Assembly: GCF_914271545.1 (NCBI RefSeq)
Contig: NZ_CAJZAH010000003.1
Location: 558,001-622,000, forward strand
Origin: Cupriavidus respiraculi
Lineage (GTDB): Bacteria > Pseudomonadota > Gammaproteobacteria > Burkholderiales > Burkholderiaceae
DNA: 64,000 bases
Reading direction: 5' to 3'
The notes beneath the pieces are model-generated. The model searched no databases and was not told where the DNA came from. It saw only the letters and a program-made list of their open reading frames with translations. Positions within the stretch are counted from its first letter, which is position 1. Each line of letters opens with the position of its first letter. This document shows, in pieces, positions 46,121-58,750 of the stretch. Position numbers and translations under genes: made by a program.

Positions 46121-46389
46121 CGCCGGCACCCGTTGCCGGCACGGAGCGGACGAGCACAACCGGTGACCCAGCTTCAGCAAGCGACTTGCTGCTCGCCGTC
46201 AGCCCCTTGGCAACACCAGCCGCGGCAGTCCTTCCTCGCCTCCCGGATAGTCCGGAAGACGTCCGCGTCATGGGCGGAATCATGGAAGGCGCGCACGCGT
46301 CACGGTTTGCCAAGCCGCTGAGGGTGCCGACCTAGTTGGTCCGGCCCGTCCGCCCCAAGCCCGCCAGGACATTGGCGGGCTTTTCTTTT
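46121..46389 (+). ncRNA. Candidate small RNA between a promoter and an intrinsic terminator
   Basis: A transcript of about 270 nt is bounded by TTGAAT-N16-TATACT and the terminator at 46357-46389. It starts with a 7-bp hairpin. It has no reading frame with a good ribosome binding site; the best is a 21-codon frame from ATG 46269. I could not match it to 6S, tmRNA, SRP RNA or RNase P RNA motifs. A short protein gene remains possible. Confidence 0.35.
46357..46389 (+). terminator. Rho-independent terminator without an assigned gene
   Basis: AAGCCCGCCA (46357-46366) and TGGCGGGCTT (46373-46382) are perfect 10-bp arms around GGACAT, followed by TTCTTTT. It marks the end of a plus-strand transcript. 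Confidence 0.85.
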
Positions 46390-46488
46390 GGGGCCCGTGG
46401 CGGACTCGTGCAAACTCCGATGAGCGTGTCCGCGGGCGCTTCGGCCGGACGAAGGAGAGCCCTGCGGTTCTCCTGCCGGCATCCTGTT

Positions 46489-46497
46489 TGATATACT
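46489..46497 (+). promoter_or_regulatory. Extended -10 promoter of tRNA-Arg (TGATATACT)
   Basis: TG-A-TATACT lies 67 bp before the tRNA; initiation near 46504 would give a leader of about 60 nt. Confidence 0.5.
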
Positions 46498-46563
46498 CCG
46501 CCCCTGCTTTCGCATCCGACGCGGTCCGGGCCGTATTCCGCCCCGATCCACGCGTCAGTCCCG

Positions 46564-46638
46564 CTCGCCGTAGTTCAATGGATAGAACGAGCGCCTCCTA
46601 AGCGCTAGATACAGGTTCGATTCCTGTCGGCGGGACCA
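46564..46638 (+). tRNA. tRNA-Arg (anticodon CCT)
   Basis: Acceptor arms CTCGCCG (46564-46570) and CGGCGGG (46628-46634) pair with one T-G wobble. The D-arm GTTC-AATGGATA-GAAC, anticodon arm AGCGC-CTCCTAA-GCGCT and T-loop TTCGATT are standard, and CCA is encoded at 46636-46638. The anticodon CCT reads AGG. Starting with C rather than G at position 1 is unusual, so the 5' end could be off by a base. A toxin-antitoxin pair lies immediately downstream. Confidence 0.9.
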
Positions 46639-46673
46639 GGCCATCCGGTGGCGCTGGTCCCACATCAATTCCT

Positions 46674-47045
46674 TCAGGCGTCCACCGGTTCGCCGATCAG
46701 CACCTCGGCCGGAATCTTGAGTTCTCGGTTCAGCCGCCGGATCATCGCCAGGCTCAGCGGCCGTTTTCCGTTCAGTACTTCGTAGACCCGGTTCAGGTTT
46801 CCCAGATACGGCTGCATGTCCCGCGGTGTCAGTCCTTCCTGCTCCATCCGGAAGCGGATGGCCGCTACGGGATCCGGCAAGTCCAATGGGAAATGTTCGG
46901 CCTCAAAGCGCTCCACGAGCATGGCCAGGACCTCGAGGCGATCCCCGTCTTCACTGCCGGGTGCCGGATCGGCGTCGACAAGGACGGACACGGCCGCCAG
47001 TGCCTCCTGGTAGTCCGCTTCAGTATGCAGAGGGCGGATGTCCAT
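46674..47045 (-). CDS. higA: HigA-type antitoxin (helix-turn-helix)
   Basis: The 123-residue protein starts MDIRPLHTEADYQEALAAVS, the typical HigA opening, and has a C-terminal XRE-like helix-turn-helix (LTPRDMQPYLGNLNRVYEVL then SLAMIRRLNRELKIP). It neutralises HigB and represses the operon. It lies 2 bp downstream of higB, in the toxin-first order of the hig family. The operator is probably the palindrome at 47365-47383. Confidence 0.9.
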   Translation of the reverse strand: MDIRPLHTEADYQEALAAVSVLVDADPAPGSEDGDRLEVLAMLVERFEAEHFPLDLPDPVAAIRFRMEQEGLTPRDMQPYLGNLNRVYEVLNGKRPLSLAMIRRLNRELKIPAEVLIGEPVDA

Positions 47046-47047
47046 GC

Positions 47048-47353
47048 TTATTGCTCCAATTCGACGGTGGCGGCATCGATGTGATCGTATTGGCGGTGAG
47101 TGCCAATGAACTTCACGTAGACGATTCCGACCCAATAGGCGACGGCGGCGACCAAACGGTACTTGTTGCCGCCAATGTTGAATACCACGCGGTTGTTGCC
47201 TATGAAACTGGCGCTTACGTAGCGGTCCTTGATGTCCTGGGGCGTGGCCCACTTTGCCCTTGAAGCTTCTTCGTGCCACGCAAGGAGAGGTTGCCTGGCG
47301 TCGGGATGCGCGGCGAAGAAGTCCAGCAGCGGCTTTTTTGCGACGATTCGCAT
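47048..47353 (-). CDS. higB: HigB-type mRNA interferase toxin
   Basis: The 101-residue protein matches the HigB branch of the RelE superfamily (MRIVAKKPLLDFFAAHPDAR, VVFNIGGNKYRLVAAV, VKFIGTHRQYDHID). Members cleave mRNA on the ribosome. It opens the higBA operon, with its start 12 bp from a perfect operator palindrome. The small accessory pair directly beyond tRNA-Arg suggests horizontal acquisition, although no integrase or direct repeat is seen. Confidence 0.92.
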   Translation of the reverse strand: MRIVAKKPLLDFFAAHPDARQPLLAWHEEASRAKWATPQDIKDRYVSASFIGNNRVVFNIGGNKYRLVAAVAYWVGIVYVKFIGTHRQYDHIDAATVELEQ

Positions 47354-47364
47354 CGGTGGTAGTT

Positions 47365-47383
47365 TAGTCCCAATATGGGACTA
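47365..47383. promoter_or_regulatory. higBA operator TAGTCCC-N5-GGGACTA
   Basis: Perfect 7-bp arms surround AATAT, 12 bp upstream of the higB start codon. The AT-rich centre and position fit autorepression by HigA. Confidence 0.7.
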
Positions 47384-47579
47384 TGGGCAAGTGCGGTGGA
47401 TGAGAGGCGGTTCCCGGAACTGCGGGATGGCCCAATGGCGTTCCATTGGAATTCGCGCGCCCCTTTTCCGTCGCGCGATTGCTCGCACCTTCTTGCGAAT
47501 TCTCCGCAACAAGCTCCGCGGCCTTGGGGTGAGCCGTGTTGGCTGCCCTGTCCGGACCTAGGCTGTTTGCCGGTGCCGG

Positions 47580-48761
47580 TCAACCTCCAGCCCGCGGCCG
47601 CAGCACGAACAGCGCCACCATGCCTCCCACCACCCCCCAGAACGCCGACCCGATCCCGGCCAGCGTCATCCCCGACGCCGTGATCATGAAGGTCAGCAGG
47701 GCAGATTCGCGCTCGGCCGGTGTCTGCATGGCCGTGGTCAGGCCGCTGGCGATCGAGCCCAGCAGGGCGAAGGCCGCCACGGCGATCACCAGGGCCTTCG
47801 GAAACGCGGCGAACAGCGCGGCGATGCTCGCCGCCAGCACGCCCGCGACCAGGTAGCCGATACCGCAGACCACCGCCGCCGTGTAGCGGCGCGCGCGGTC
47901 CGGATGGGCCTCCGGCCCGGTGCAGATCGCGGCGGTGATGGCCGCCAGATTGATGCCGTGCGAGCCGAACGGTGCGAGCAGCGCGGAAGCGATGCCGGTG
48001 ACGCTGATCAGCGGCGAGGCGGCAACGTGATAGCCGTCGGCGCGCAGCACCGCCAGGCCAGGGATGTTCTGCGACGCCAGCGCGACGATGAACAGCGGAA
48101 TGGCGATGCTGACGAAGGCGGAGACCGAGAACGCCGGGGTGGTCCACACCGGCACGGCCACCGCGAAGTGGAACTGCTCGAAATGGAGCTGGCCCAGCGC
48201 GCCCGCCAGCGCCACGCCCACCACCAGCACGCCCGGCACGGCGTAGCGCGGCCACCAGCGCTTGCCGACCAGATACACGGCGAACATGGTGAGCAGCAGG
48301 AGGGTCTGGTCCTGCGCCTGCACGAAGACATCGATGCTGATGCGGAACAGGATGCCGGCGAGCAGGGCCGACGCAATGCTCGCGGGCAGCGCGCGCATCA
48401 GTTTGTCGAACCATCCTGTCAGGCCCGCCGCGGTCATCAGCAGCGCCGCCATCAGGAAGGCGCCGATCGCCTCGGGATAGGGCACGCCGGGCAGGCTGGC
48501 GATCAGCAGCGCGGCACCGGGCGTGGACCAAGCCACCACGATGGGCGCTCGCGTGAGCAGCGACAGCCCGATGGTGGTCACGCCCATGCCGATCGACAGC
48601 GCCCAGATCCACGACGAGATCTGCGCATCCGTCAGGTGCGCGGCCTGGCCCGCCTGGATCATCAGCACCAGCGAACTGGTGTAGCCGGTGAGCATGGCAA
48701 CGAAGCCGGCCACCAGCGAGGAGACGGACAGATCGGAGAGCTTGAGCGTGGCGGAGGTCAT
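47580..48761 (-). CDS. benE: Benzoate/H+ symporter BenE family transporter
   Basis: The 393-residue inner-membrane protein has about 12 helices and the BenE blocks GYTSSLVLMIQAGQAA, WSTPGAALL, SQNIPGLAVLRADGY and APFGSHGINLAAITAAICTG. BenE carriers import benzoate with protons, but many act on other substrates. No benzoate catabolic (benABCD) genes are nearby, so the substrate is uncertain. The 226 bp between this gene and higB hold nothing recognisable beyond the hig operator. Confidence 0.92.
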   Translation of the reverse strand: MTSATLKLSDLSVSSLVAGFVAMLTGYTSSLVLMIQAGQAAHLTDAQISSWIWALSIGMGVTTIGLSLLTRAPIVVAWSTPGAALLIASLPGVPYPEAIGAFLMAALLMTAAGLTGWFDKLMRALPASIASALLAGILFRISIDVFVQAQDQTLLLLTMFAVYLVGKRWWPRYAVPGVLVVGVALAGALGQLHFEQFHFAVAVPVWTTPAFSVSAFVSIAIPLFIVALASQNIPGLAVLRADGYHVAASPLISVTGIASALLAPFGSHGINLAAITAAICTGPEAHPDRARRYTAAVVCGIGYLVAGVLAASIAALFAAFPKALVIAVAAFALLGSIASGLTTAMQTPAERESALLTFMITASGMTLAGIGSAFWGVVGGMVALFVLRPRAGG

Positions 48762-48976
48762 GGCGCGAACGAATGAGACGACCGGGACGATGCCCGAACG
48801 GGCGCCAGTTTCTCATGACTCGTGGCGCACCTCCCGCATCGCGCGCTTGAGAGCCGCGCCTCCATCCGAGGGTTGACGGGGCTTTCCCTTACGGAGTTGT
48901 CCGACTACATCGCCGCGCGCCCCATCGTTATGCTTCCTCCCGTGCCTTGTGAGCAGGGCACCGAGGAGAGACTCTT
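48762..48976. other. Region upstream of benE and uup
   Basis: No supported gene. It holds the benE promoter region on the minus strand and, on the plus strand, a TTGACG at 48873 without a matching -10 at standard spacing. Confidence 0.3.
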
Positions 48977-49009
48977 GGGCCCGCGCGTTCCGCGGGCCCT
49001 TCTTTTTTG
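48977..49009 (+). terminator. Orphan intrinsic terminator in the uup leader region
   Basis: GGGCCCGCG (48977-48985) and CGCGGGCCC (48991-48999) are perfect arms, then TTCTTTTTT. No gene precedes it on this strand. It lies 96 bp before uup, so it may be an attenuator or end a small RNA. Confidence 0.75.
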
Positions 49010-49104
49010 CGCTGGTCTACAATGCGGCCTGACCGCGGGGCAGCCCTCCTGGCTTCGTCATCGCCTCGCATCCGCTTCCCGTCCGCCCTCACCGCATCGC
49101 TCCC

Positions 49105-51024
49105 ATGGCCCTGTTTTCCATCTCCGACGCCCAGCTCGCCTTCGGGCACGTGGCGCTGCTCGACCACGCCGACTTCGCGCTGGAGGCGGGCGAGCGCGTC
49201 GGCCTGATTGGCCGCAACGGCTCGGGCAAGTCTTCGCTGCTCAAGATCGTCGCGGGACTGTCCGCGCCCGACGATGGCCTGATCGCGCGGCAAAGCGGTG
49301 TGCGCACGGCCTACGTTCCGCAGGAGCCTCAATTCGGCGCGGGCCTGTCGGTGTTCGACGCGGTCTCGCAGGGCATGGGCGAAGCCCACGACCTGCTGGT
49401 GGCCTACGAGGCGGCGGCGGCCCGGCTGGCCGAGACGCACGACGACGCCACGCTGGCCGAACTGCACCGGCTGCAATCGGAGCTGGACGCCGCCGATGCG
49501 TGGCAGTTGCGCACCCGCGTGGAAACGACCTTGGCCAAGCTGGAGCTCGATCCGGCGGCAACGGTCGACGCGCTGTCGGGCGGCACGCAGAAGCGCGTCG
49601 CGCTGGCGCAGGCGCTGGTGGCCGAGCCCGACATCCTGCTGCTGGACGAGCCGACCAACCATCTCGACGTCGAGGCGATCCGCTGGCTCGAGGACCTGCT
49701 GCTGGCCTTCCGCGGCAGCGTGCTGCTGATCACCCACGACCGCGCCTTCCTCGATCGCGTCGCCACGCGCATCGTCGAACTGGACCGCGGGCGGCTGGTG
49801 TCCTTCCCCGGCAATTTCGCCGCCTACCAGGTGCGCAAGGCCGAGATGCTGGCGGCCGAACAGGTCGAGCAAGCCAAGTTCGACAAGCTGCTGGCGCAAG
49901 AGGAAGTGTGGATTCGCAAGGGCGTGGAAGCCCGGCGCACGCGCAGCGTGGCGCGTATCCAGCGGCTGGAGACGATGCGCGGCGAGCGTGCAGCGCGGCG
50001 CGAGGTGCAGGGCAACGTCAAGCTGGAGGTGTCGCAGGGCGACCGCTCCGGCAAGATCGTCGCGGAGCTGGTCGACGTCAGCAAGGGTTTCGGCGGGCGC
50101 GCGGTGGTGCGCGATTTTTCCGCGACCATCATGCGCGGCGACAAGGTAGGCGTGATCGGCCCCAACGGCGCGGGCAAGACCACGCTGCTGAAGCTGATCC
50201 TGGGGGAACTCGCGCCCGACTCGGGCACCGTGCGCAACGGCAGCAACCTGCAGGTCGCGTACTTCGACCAGATGCGCACGCAGCTCGATATGGAACGGTC
50301 GCTTGCCGACACCATCAGCCCCGGCAGCGACTGGGTCGAGGTCAACGGCCAGCGCAAGCACGTGATGAGCTATCTGGGCGATTTCCTGTTCGCGCCCGAG
50401 CGCGCGCGCTCGCCGGTGAAGTCGCTGTCGGGCGGCGAGCGCAACCGCCTGCTGCTGGCGCGGCTGTTCGCGCGGCCCGCCAATGTGCTGGTGCTGGACG
50501 AGCCGACCAACGACCTGGATATCGATACGCTGGAACTGCTCGAGGAACTGCTGCAGGACTACGGCGGCACGGTCTTCCTGGTGTCGCACGACCGGGCCTT
50601 CCTGGACAACGTGGTGACCTCGACCATCGCCGCGGAGGGCGAGGGCCGCTGGCGGGAATACGTGGGCGGCTATTCGGACTGGCAGGTGCAGTCGGCCCGC
50701 AGCGCGGCGCTGCAGGAGCAGCGCATGGCAGCGGAGCGCAAGCCGGTGGAGGCGCCCAAGGCGCGCGATGCGCGCGGCGCCAATCGCACGGTCAAACTGT
50801 CGTACAAGGAGCAGCGGGAGCTGGACGGGCTGCCGGAGCGCATCGCCGCGCTCGAGACCGAGCAGAAGACGCTGTCCGCGCAGCTGGAGGACGGGTCGCT
50901 CTATGCGAACGATCCGCCCAGGGCGGCGGAGCTTGCCGCCCGGTTCGACGAGATCGAGATGGAATTGCTCGAGGCGCTGGAGCGGTGGGAAGTGCTGGAG
51001 GCGAAGACGAAGGGCGAGGCGTAG
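49105..51024 (+). CDS. uup: ABC-F family ATP-binding protein (Uup-like)
   Basis: The 639-residue soluble ABC-F protein has two nucleotide-binding domains. Domain 1 has Walker A GRNGSGKSS and signature LSGGTQKRVALAQAL; domain 2 has Walker A GPNGAGKTT and signature LSGGERNRLLLARLF; both have LLDEPTNxLD motifs. The linker is about 80 residues and the C-terminal coiled coil (from about residue 560) is the DNA/RNA-binding domain typical of Uup. Uup acts on stalled ribosomes and affects transposon excision. A terminator hairpin in the upstream leader suggests possible attenuation. Confidence 0.93.
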   Translation: MALFSISDAQLAFGHVALLDHADFALEAGERVGLIGRNGSGKSSLLKIVAGLSAPDDGLIARQSGVRTAYVPQEPQFGAGLSVFDAVSQGMGEAHDLLVAYEAAAARLAETHDDATLAELHRLQSELDAADAWQLRTRVETTLAKLELDPAATVDALSGGTQKRVALAQALVAEPDILLLDEPTNHLDVEAIRWLEDLLLAFRGSVLLITHDRAFLDRVATRIVELDRGRLVSFPGNFAAYQVRKAEMLAAEQVEQAKFDKLLAQEEVWIRKGVEARRTRSVARIQRLETMRGERAARREVQGNVKLEVSQGDRSGKIVAELVDVSKGFGGRAVVRDFSATIMRGDKVGVIGPNGAGKTTLLKLILGELAPDSGTVRNGSNLQVAYFDQMRTQLDMERSLADTISPGSDWVEVNGQRKHVMSYLGDFLFAPERARSPVKSLSGGERNRLLLARLFARPANVLVLDEPTNDLDIDTLELLEELLQDYGGTVFLVSHDRAFLDNVVTSTIAAEGEGRWREYVGGYSDWQVQSARSAALQEQRMAAERKPVEAPKARDARGANRTVKLSYKEQRELDGLPERIAALETEQKTLSAQLEDGSLYANDPPRAAELAARFDEIEMELLEALERWEVLEAKTKGEA

Positions 51025-51061
51025 CCGGGTCCGCAGGATGGCGACCGCACACTCACTCCAT

Positions 51062-51199
51062 TCAGCCGCACCACGCCAGCACCATATTGGTCAGATCGAC
51101 CATGAACGCCGGCCGCAGATACGCGAGAAATCCGGCCACGAGCAATAGCCCGGACGCCGCATAGAGCGAGACGCGAAACGCCGGTGACCGGTTATTCAT
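51062..51199 (-). CDS. 45-residue single-helix protein coupled to an MFS transporter
   Basis: This small gene encodes MNNRSPAFRVSLYAASGLLL followed by VAGFLAYLRPAFMVDLTNMV and LAWCG. A single membrane helix spans about residues 11-27. The start lies 4 bp after the MFS stop, and TGAGG is 5 nt before the ATG, which indicates a translated, coupled gene. Small partner proteins next to oxalate/formate-type MFS carriers are known in Burkholderiales annotations. A subunit or stabiliser role is an inference. Confidence 0.65.
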   Translation of the reverse strand: MNNRSPAFRVSLYAASGLLLVAGFLAYLRPAFMVDLTNMVLAWCG

Positions 51200-51203
51200 G
51201 GCC

Positions 51204-52415
51204 TCAGGCCGCCGCGGGCTGCACGCGCGTCACCGCCTGTTCGCGGATCGGCAGGTTGACCAGGGCCGCGACCACGCCGAGCGCGATGGCGATCATCCAC
51301 ACGATGTCGTAGGCGCCGGTGCGGTCGTACAGGAAGCCGCCCAGCCACGCGCCGAGGAAGCTGCCGATCTGGTGCGAGAAGAACACGACGCCCGACAGCA
51401 TCGACAGGTACTGCACGCCGAACACCTGGGCCACGATGCCATTGGTCAGCGGCACGGTGGACAGCCACAGCGCGCCCATCACCGCGGCGAACACCCACGT
51501 GCTCCACGCCGTCAGCGGCAGCAGCAGGTAGGCCGCGATCACGAAGGAACGGCTCAGGTAGATGAAGGCCAGCAGATAGCGCTTGGGCAGGCGCTGGCCG
51601 AGCGAGCCGGCGGTGTAGGTTCCGATCACGTTGAACAGGCCGATCAGCGCGAGCGCCACGGTGGCGATCTTCGGGTCCGTCAGGCCGCGGTCCTTCAGGT
51701 ACGGCGCGAGGTGCACGCCGATGAAGACGACCTGGAAGCCGCAGACGAAGTAGCCCAGGGTCAGCAGCTGGAAGCTGCGGTTGCCGAACGCCTCGCGAAT
51801 GGCCTGGCCGACGGTCTGGTGGTGCCCCGTGTGGGTGTAGCCGTCCTTGGGCTCGCGCAGCGCAAAGGCCAGCGGCAGCATCATGCAGGCCATCACGGCG
51901 AGCACGAACAGCGCGTTCTGCCAGCCCACGGTGGAGATCAGCCCCTGCTCGACCGGAATCATCAGGAACTGCCCGAACGAGCCGGCTGCCGCGGCGATGC
52001 CCATGGCCCACACGCGCTTGTCGGGGCTGGCGACGCGCCCGATCACGCCATAGACCACGCTGTACGTGGTGCCGGACTGGGCGATGCCGATCATGATGCC
52101 CGCGCCGGAGGCGAAGGCGGTCCCGGTGGTGGCCATCGCCATGACGACCAGCCCGGCGACATACAGCGCCACGCCGACCAGCATGATGCGGTAGGCGCCA
52201 TACTTGTCCGCCAGCGCGCCGGCGAAGGGCTGGGTCGCGCCCCACATCAGGTTCTGCAGCGCCAGCGCGAAGGCGAAGGTCTCGCGGGTCCAGCCGTGCG
52301 TCTGCGTGATGGGCAGGTTGAACAGGCCGAAGCCGTGGCGGATGCCCATCGAAAGGGTGACCAGCAGGCCGCCGCAGATCAGGACGGTGGTCAGGGAAAG
52401 TTGTCTCTTTGGCAT
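51204..52415 (-). CDS. MFS transporter, oxalate/formate antiporter-like
   Basis: The 403-residue protein has 12 predicted helices. It starts at ATG 52415 (MPKRQLSLTTVLICGGLLVT) and has MGIRHGFGLFNLPITQTHGW and GALADKYGAYR, the conserved loop 2-3 motif. The N-terminal pattern and length fit the OFA/monocarboxylate branch of the major facilitator superfamily. It is followed by the 45-residue protein in an apparent two-gene unit and is divergent from parE. The substrate, probably a carboxylate, is not certain. Confidence 0.88.
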   Translation of the reverse strand: MPKRQLSLTTVLICGGLLVTLSMGIRHGFGLFNLPITQTHGWTRETFAFALALQNLMWGATQPFAGALADKYGAYRIMLVGVALYVAGLVVMAMATTGTAFASGAGIMIGIAQSGTTYSVVYGVIGRVASPDKRVWAMGIAAAAGSFGQFLMIPVEQGLISTVGWQNALFVLAVMACMMLPLAFALREPKDGYTHTGHHQTVGQAIREAFGNRSFQLLTLGYFVCGFQVVFIGVHLAPYLKDRGLTDPKIATVALALIGLFNVIGTYTAGSLGQRLPKRYLLAFIYLSRSFVIAAYLLLPLTAWSTWVFAAVMGALWLSTVPLTNGIVAQVFGVQYLSMLSGVVFFSHQIGSFLGAWLGGFLYDRTGAYDIVWMIAIALGVVAALVNLPIREQAVTRVQPAAA

Positions 52416-52605
52416 GTCTGGCTCGACGCTTGGGAGTGTTGTTCGTTGTTGTTCTGGCTTGTGCGCCGGCTGGCGACCGCGGCTGGTCCGGCGTGTCGCG
52501 AGTGTACTCCGCATCGAATAACCGCGTTCGGCCCGGTAAAACAGGCCCAGTCCGGCATGCCGGCCCGCCGGGAACAGCGGGACACTTGGCCGCCTGCATG
52601 GCGGT
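52416..52605. other. Divergent region between MFS gene and parE
   Basis: No gene is supported. This stretch should contain the MFS promoter on the minus strand, but I see no strong consensus. Confidence 0.3.
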
Positions 52606-52632
52606 TTGACGTCATCGGCCATCCATTACAAT
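52606..52632 (+). promoter_or_regulatory. Probable parE promoter (TTGACG ... TACAAT)
   Basis: TTGACG (52606-52611) and TACAAT (52627-52632) are good hexamers with a short 15-bp spacer. Initiation near 52639 leaves a leader of about 80 nt. Confidence 0.45.
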
Positions 52633-52718
52633 GCAGGCTGCCCGGCCCCCCGGCAGGCAGCCGCATGCTGCGCATGCGGCCGCGAGGCGGCCGAGAATCT
52701 CACTATTACAACGACTCC

Positions 52719-54710
<1,992 letters not shown>

Positions 54711-54748
54711 GCGGTATCCGAGCCGTAACGCACGGCAGGGAGCGGACC

Positions 54749-55555
54749 ATGGTGTCGAGCGGACCAGCGGAACAGACCAGGCGCCCGGGCACGCAGCGCC
54801 TGAAGACCGTGACGCTCGCCGCCGCCGCGGCCTGCTGCCTGCTGGGCGCGCCGCTGGCCCACGCCGACGTGTATGGCTATGTCGACGAGGACGGCGTCGC
54901 GCACTTCGCGGACAGCCGGCTCGATGACCGCTACACGCTGTTCCTGCGCAACGCCAGCGTCGAGCGGCCGGTACCGCAGGCCGACGAGACGGAGCACGGG
55001 GACCTGACCCGGCACAAGCTCTATCGCTATGTCGTCAATCACCCGCGCATCGCCACGGTGCAGCCGATCATCGACCGCGTCGCGCGCCGCCACGACGTGG
55101 ACCCGGCGCTGGTCAAGGCAGTGATGGCGGTGGAGTCGGGCTTCAATCCTGGCGCGGTCTCGCCCAAGGGCGCGATCGGGCTGATGCAGGTGATTCCGGA
55201 CACTGGCGCGCGCTTCGGCGTGACCGCGGACGCCCGGCGCAGCATCGAGCAGAAGCTGGCCGATCCGCACACCAATATCGCGGCTGGCGTGCGTTACCTG
55301 CGCTGGCTGATGGAGCAGTATCCGGACGACCTCGAGCTCACGCTGGCTGCATACAACGCGGGCGAGGGCGCGGTGCGCCGCCATCACAACCAGATTCCGC
55401 CTTATCCCGAGACCCGGCAGTATGTCAGCACCGTCATGCAGTTCTATCGCTTCTACCGACCCGACGCCCGGCCCGCAGGCCGCGGCGCCGTGGTGCAGGC
55501 CAGCCAGCCCGGCCGCGTCAAACTGGTGATCGGCGGCCGCCGCAACATGCCCTGA
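54749..55555 (+). CDS. Lytic transglycosylase with DUF4124 N-terminal domain
   Basis: The 268-residue exported enzyme cleaves peptidoglycan glycan strands. After a signal peptide ([19 protein letters not shown]) comes a short DUF4124-like segment ([18 protein letters not shown]). The SLT goose-lysozyme-like domain follows, with the catalytic Glu in [23 protein letters not shown] and the [10 protein letters not shown] motif. GGGA precedes the ATG 8 nt upstream. It lies between parE and parC, 38 and 76 bp from them, an odd place for an envelope enzyme. Confidence 0.92.
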   Translation: MVSSGPAEQTRRPGTQRLKTVTLAAAAACCLLGAPLAHADVYGYVDEDGVAHFADSRLDDRYTLFLRNASVERPVPQADETEHGDLTRHKLYRYVVNHPRIATVQPIIDRVARRHDVDPALVKAVMAVESGFNPGAVSPKGAIGLMQVIPDTGARFGVTADARRSIEQKLADPHTNIAAGVRYLRWLMEQYPDDLELTLAAYNAGEGAVRRHHNQIPPYPETRQYVSTVMQFYRFYRPDARPAGRGAVVQASQPGRVKLVIGGRRNMP

Positions 55556-55631
55556 ATCCCGGCCCACACAAGCAACCCGGCGCGCCGGAGCCCCGCAAGG
55601 GCAAGCGCGCGCGCCGTCTTCGTGTCAATCC

Positions 55632-57971
<2,340 letters not shown>

Positions 57972-57990
57972 GCGGCAATCAGGCGGCACG

Positions 57991-58020
57991 CAGGCCGCAA
58001 GCAGGCCGCAAGCAGGCCGC
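57991..58020. repeat. 11-bp tandem repeat after parC
   Basis: Two copies of CAGGCCGCAAG and a third partial copy lie in the 3' untranslated region of parC, just before its terminator. Confidence 0.8.
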
Positions 58021-58034
58021 GTTGCCGACGTCGG

Positions 58035-58065
58035 GCCCCATGCAATGCGCGTGGGGCTTTTTTTT
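58035..58065 (+). terminator. Rho-independent terminator after parC
   Basis: GCCCCA (58035-58040) and TGGGGC (58052-58057) close a stem that extends inward with GC pairs, followed by eight T residues. Confidence 0.88.
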
Positions 58066-58147
58066 GCCGGCGGGCGAGCGAGCGGCCGTGCGCAAGCGTC
58101 GCTATGATGCCGGCATTCCCACTTTTCCATTTTCAGGACGGACCGAT

Positions 58148-58750
58148 ATGCCGACTCCCTTCACGCTGCTCGACCTCGCCGGCGCCAGCCGCGCCCCTTC
58201 GGCTTGGGAAGCCGCCACGCTGGTGCTGATCGACCACCAGCGCGAGTACGTCGATGGCAAGCTGCCGCTGACCGGCATGCCGGCCGCGGTCGCCGCCTGC
58301 CGCGAGCTGCTGGCGCTGGCGCGCGAACACGGCAGTCCCGTCGTGCACGTGGTCCATCATGGCCGGCCGGGTGGCGGCGTGTTCGATCCACAGGGGCCGT
58401 ATGCGGGGATCGTCGAGGGACTGGAGCCGCGCGACGGCGAGCACACGGTGGTCAAGGGACTGCCGAACAGCTTCGCGGGCACCACGCTGGCGAAGCTGCT
58501 GGAGCAACTGGGCCGTAAGGAGTTGATCGTGGGCGGTTTCCAGACGCATATGTGCGTCAGCGCCACGGTGCGCTCGGCGCTGGATCACGGCTATCGCAGC
58601 ACGGTGGTGGCCGCGGCCTGTGCCACGCGCGATCTGCCGGATGCGCTGGGCGGCGCGCCCATCGATGCGGCCCAGGTGCACCGGGTCGCGCTGGCGGGCC
58701 TGCACGATCGCTTCGCCACGGTGGTCGCCGATGCGACGGCGTGGCGCTGA
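58148..58750 (+). CDS. Isochorismatase-like cysteine hydrolase
   Basis: The 200-residue protein is in the isochorismatase superfamily. The catalytic triad is D29 (VLIDHQREY), K103 (VVKGLPNSF) and C136 (QTHMCVSAT), the last preceded by the cis-peptide region. Members hydrolyse amides such as nicotinamide or cleave isochorismate, so the substrate is undetermined. It is monocistronic, behind the parC terminator. Confidence 0.9.
   Translation: MPTPFTLLDLAGASRAPSAWEAATLVLIDHQREYVDGKLPLTGMPAAVAACRELLALAREHGSPVVHVVHHGRPGGGVFDPQGPYAGIVEGLEPRDGEHTVVKGLPNSFAGTTLAKLLEQLGRKELIVGGFQTHMCVSATVRSALDHGYRSTVVAAACATRDLPDALGGAPIDAAQVHRVALAGLHDRFATVVADATAWR

Noticed and set aside
46013-46335. A 107-codon gene upstream of tRNA-Arg
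   Set aside because: The frame has atypical codon use for this genome, no ribosome binding site, and a promoter-like TTGAAT-TATACT inside it. A small RNA is the better reading.
46620-47400. Integrative element attached to tRNA-Arg
   Set aside because: I found no integrase gene and no second copy of the tRNA 3' end downstream.
54744-54755. A fourth GGACC-WW-GGTCC site before the lytic transglycosylase
   Set aside because: GGACCATGGTGT matches only the left arm and overlaps the start codon; the right arm is broken.
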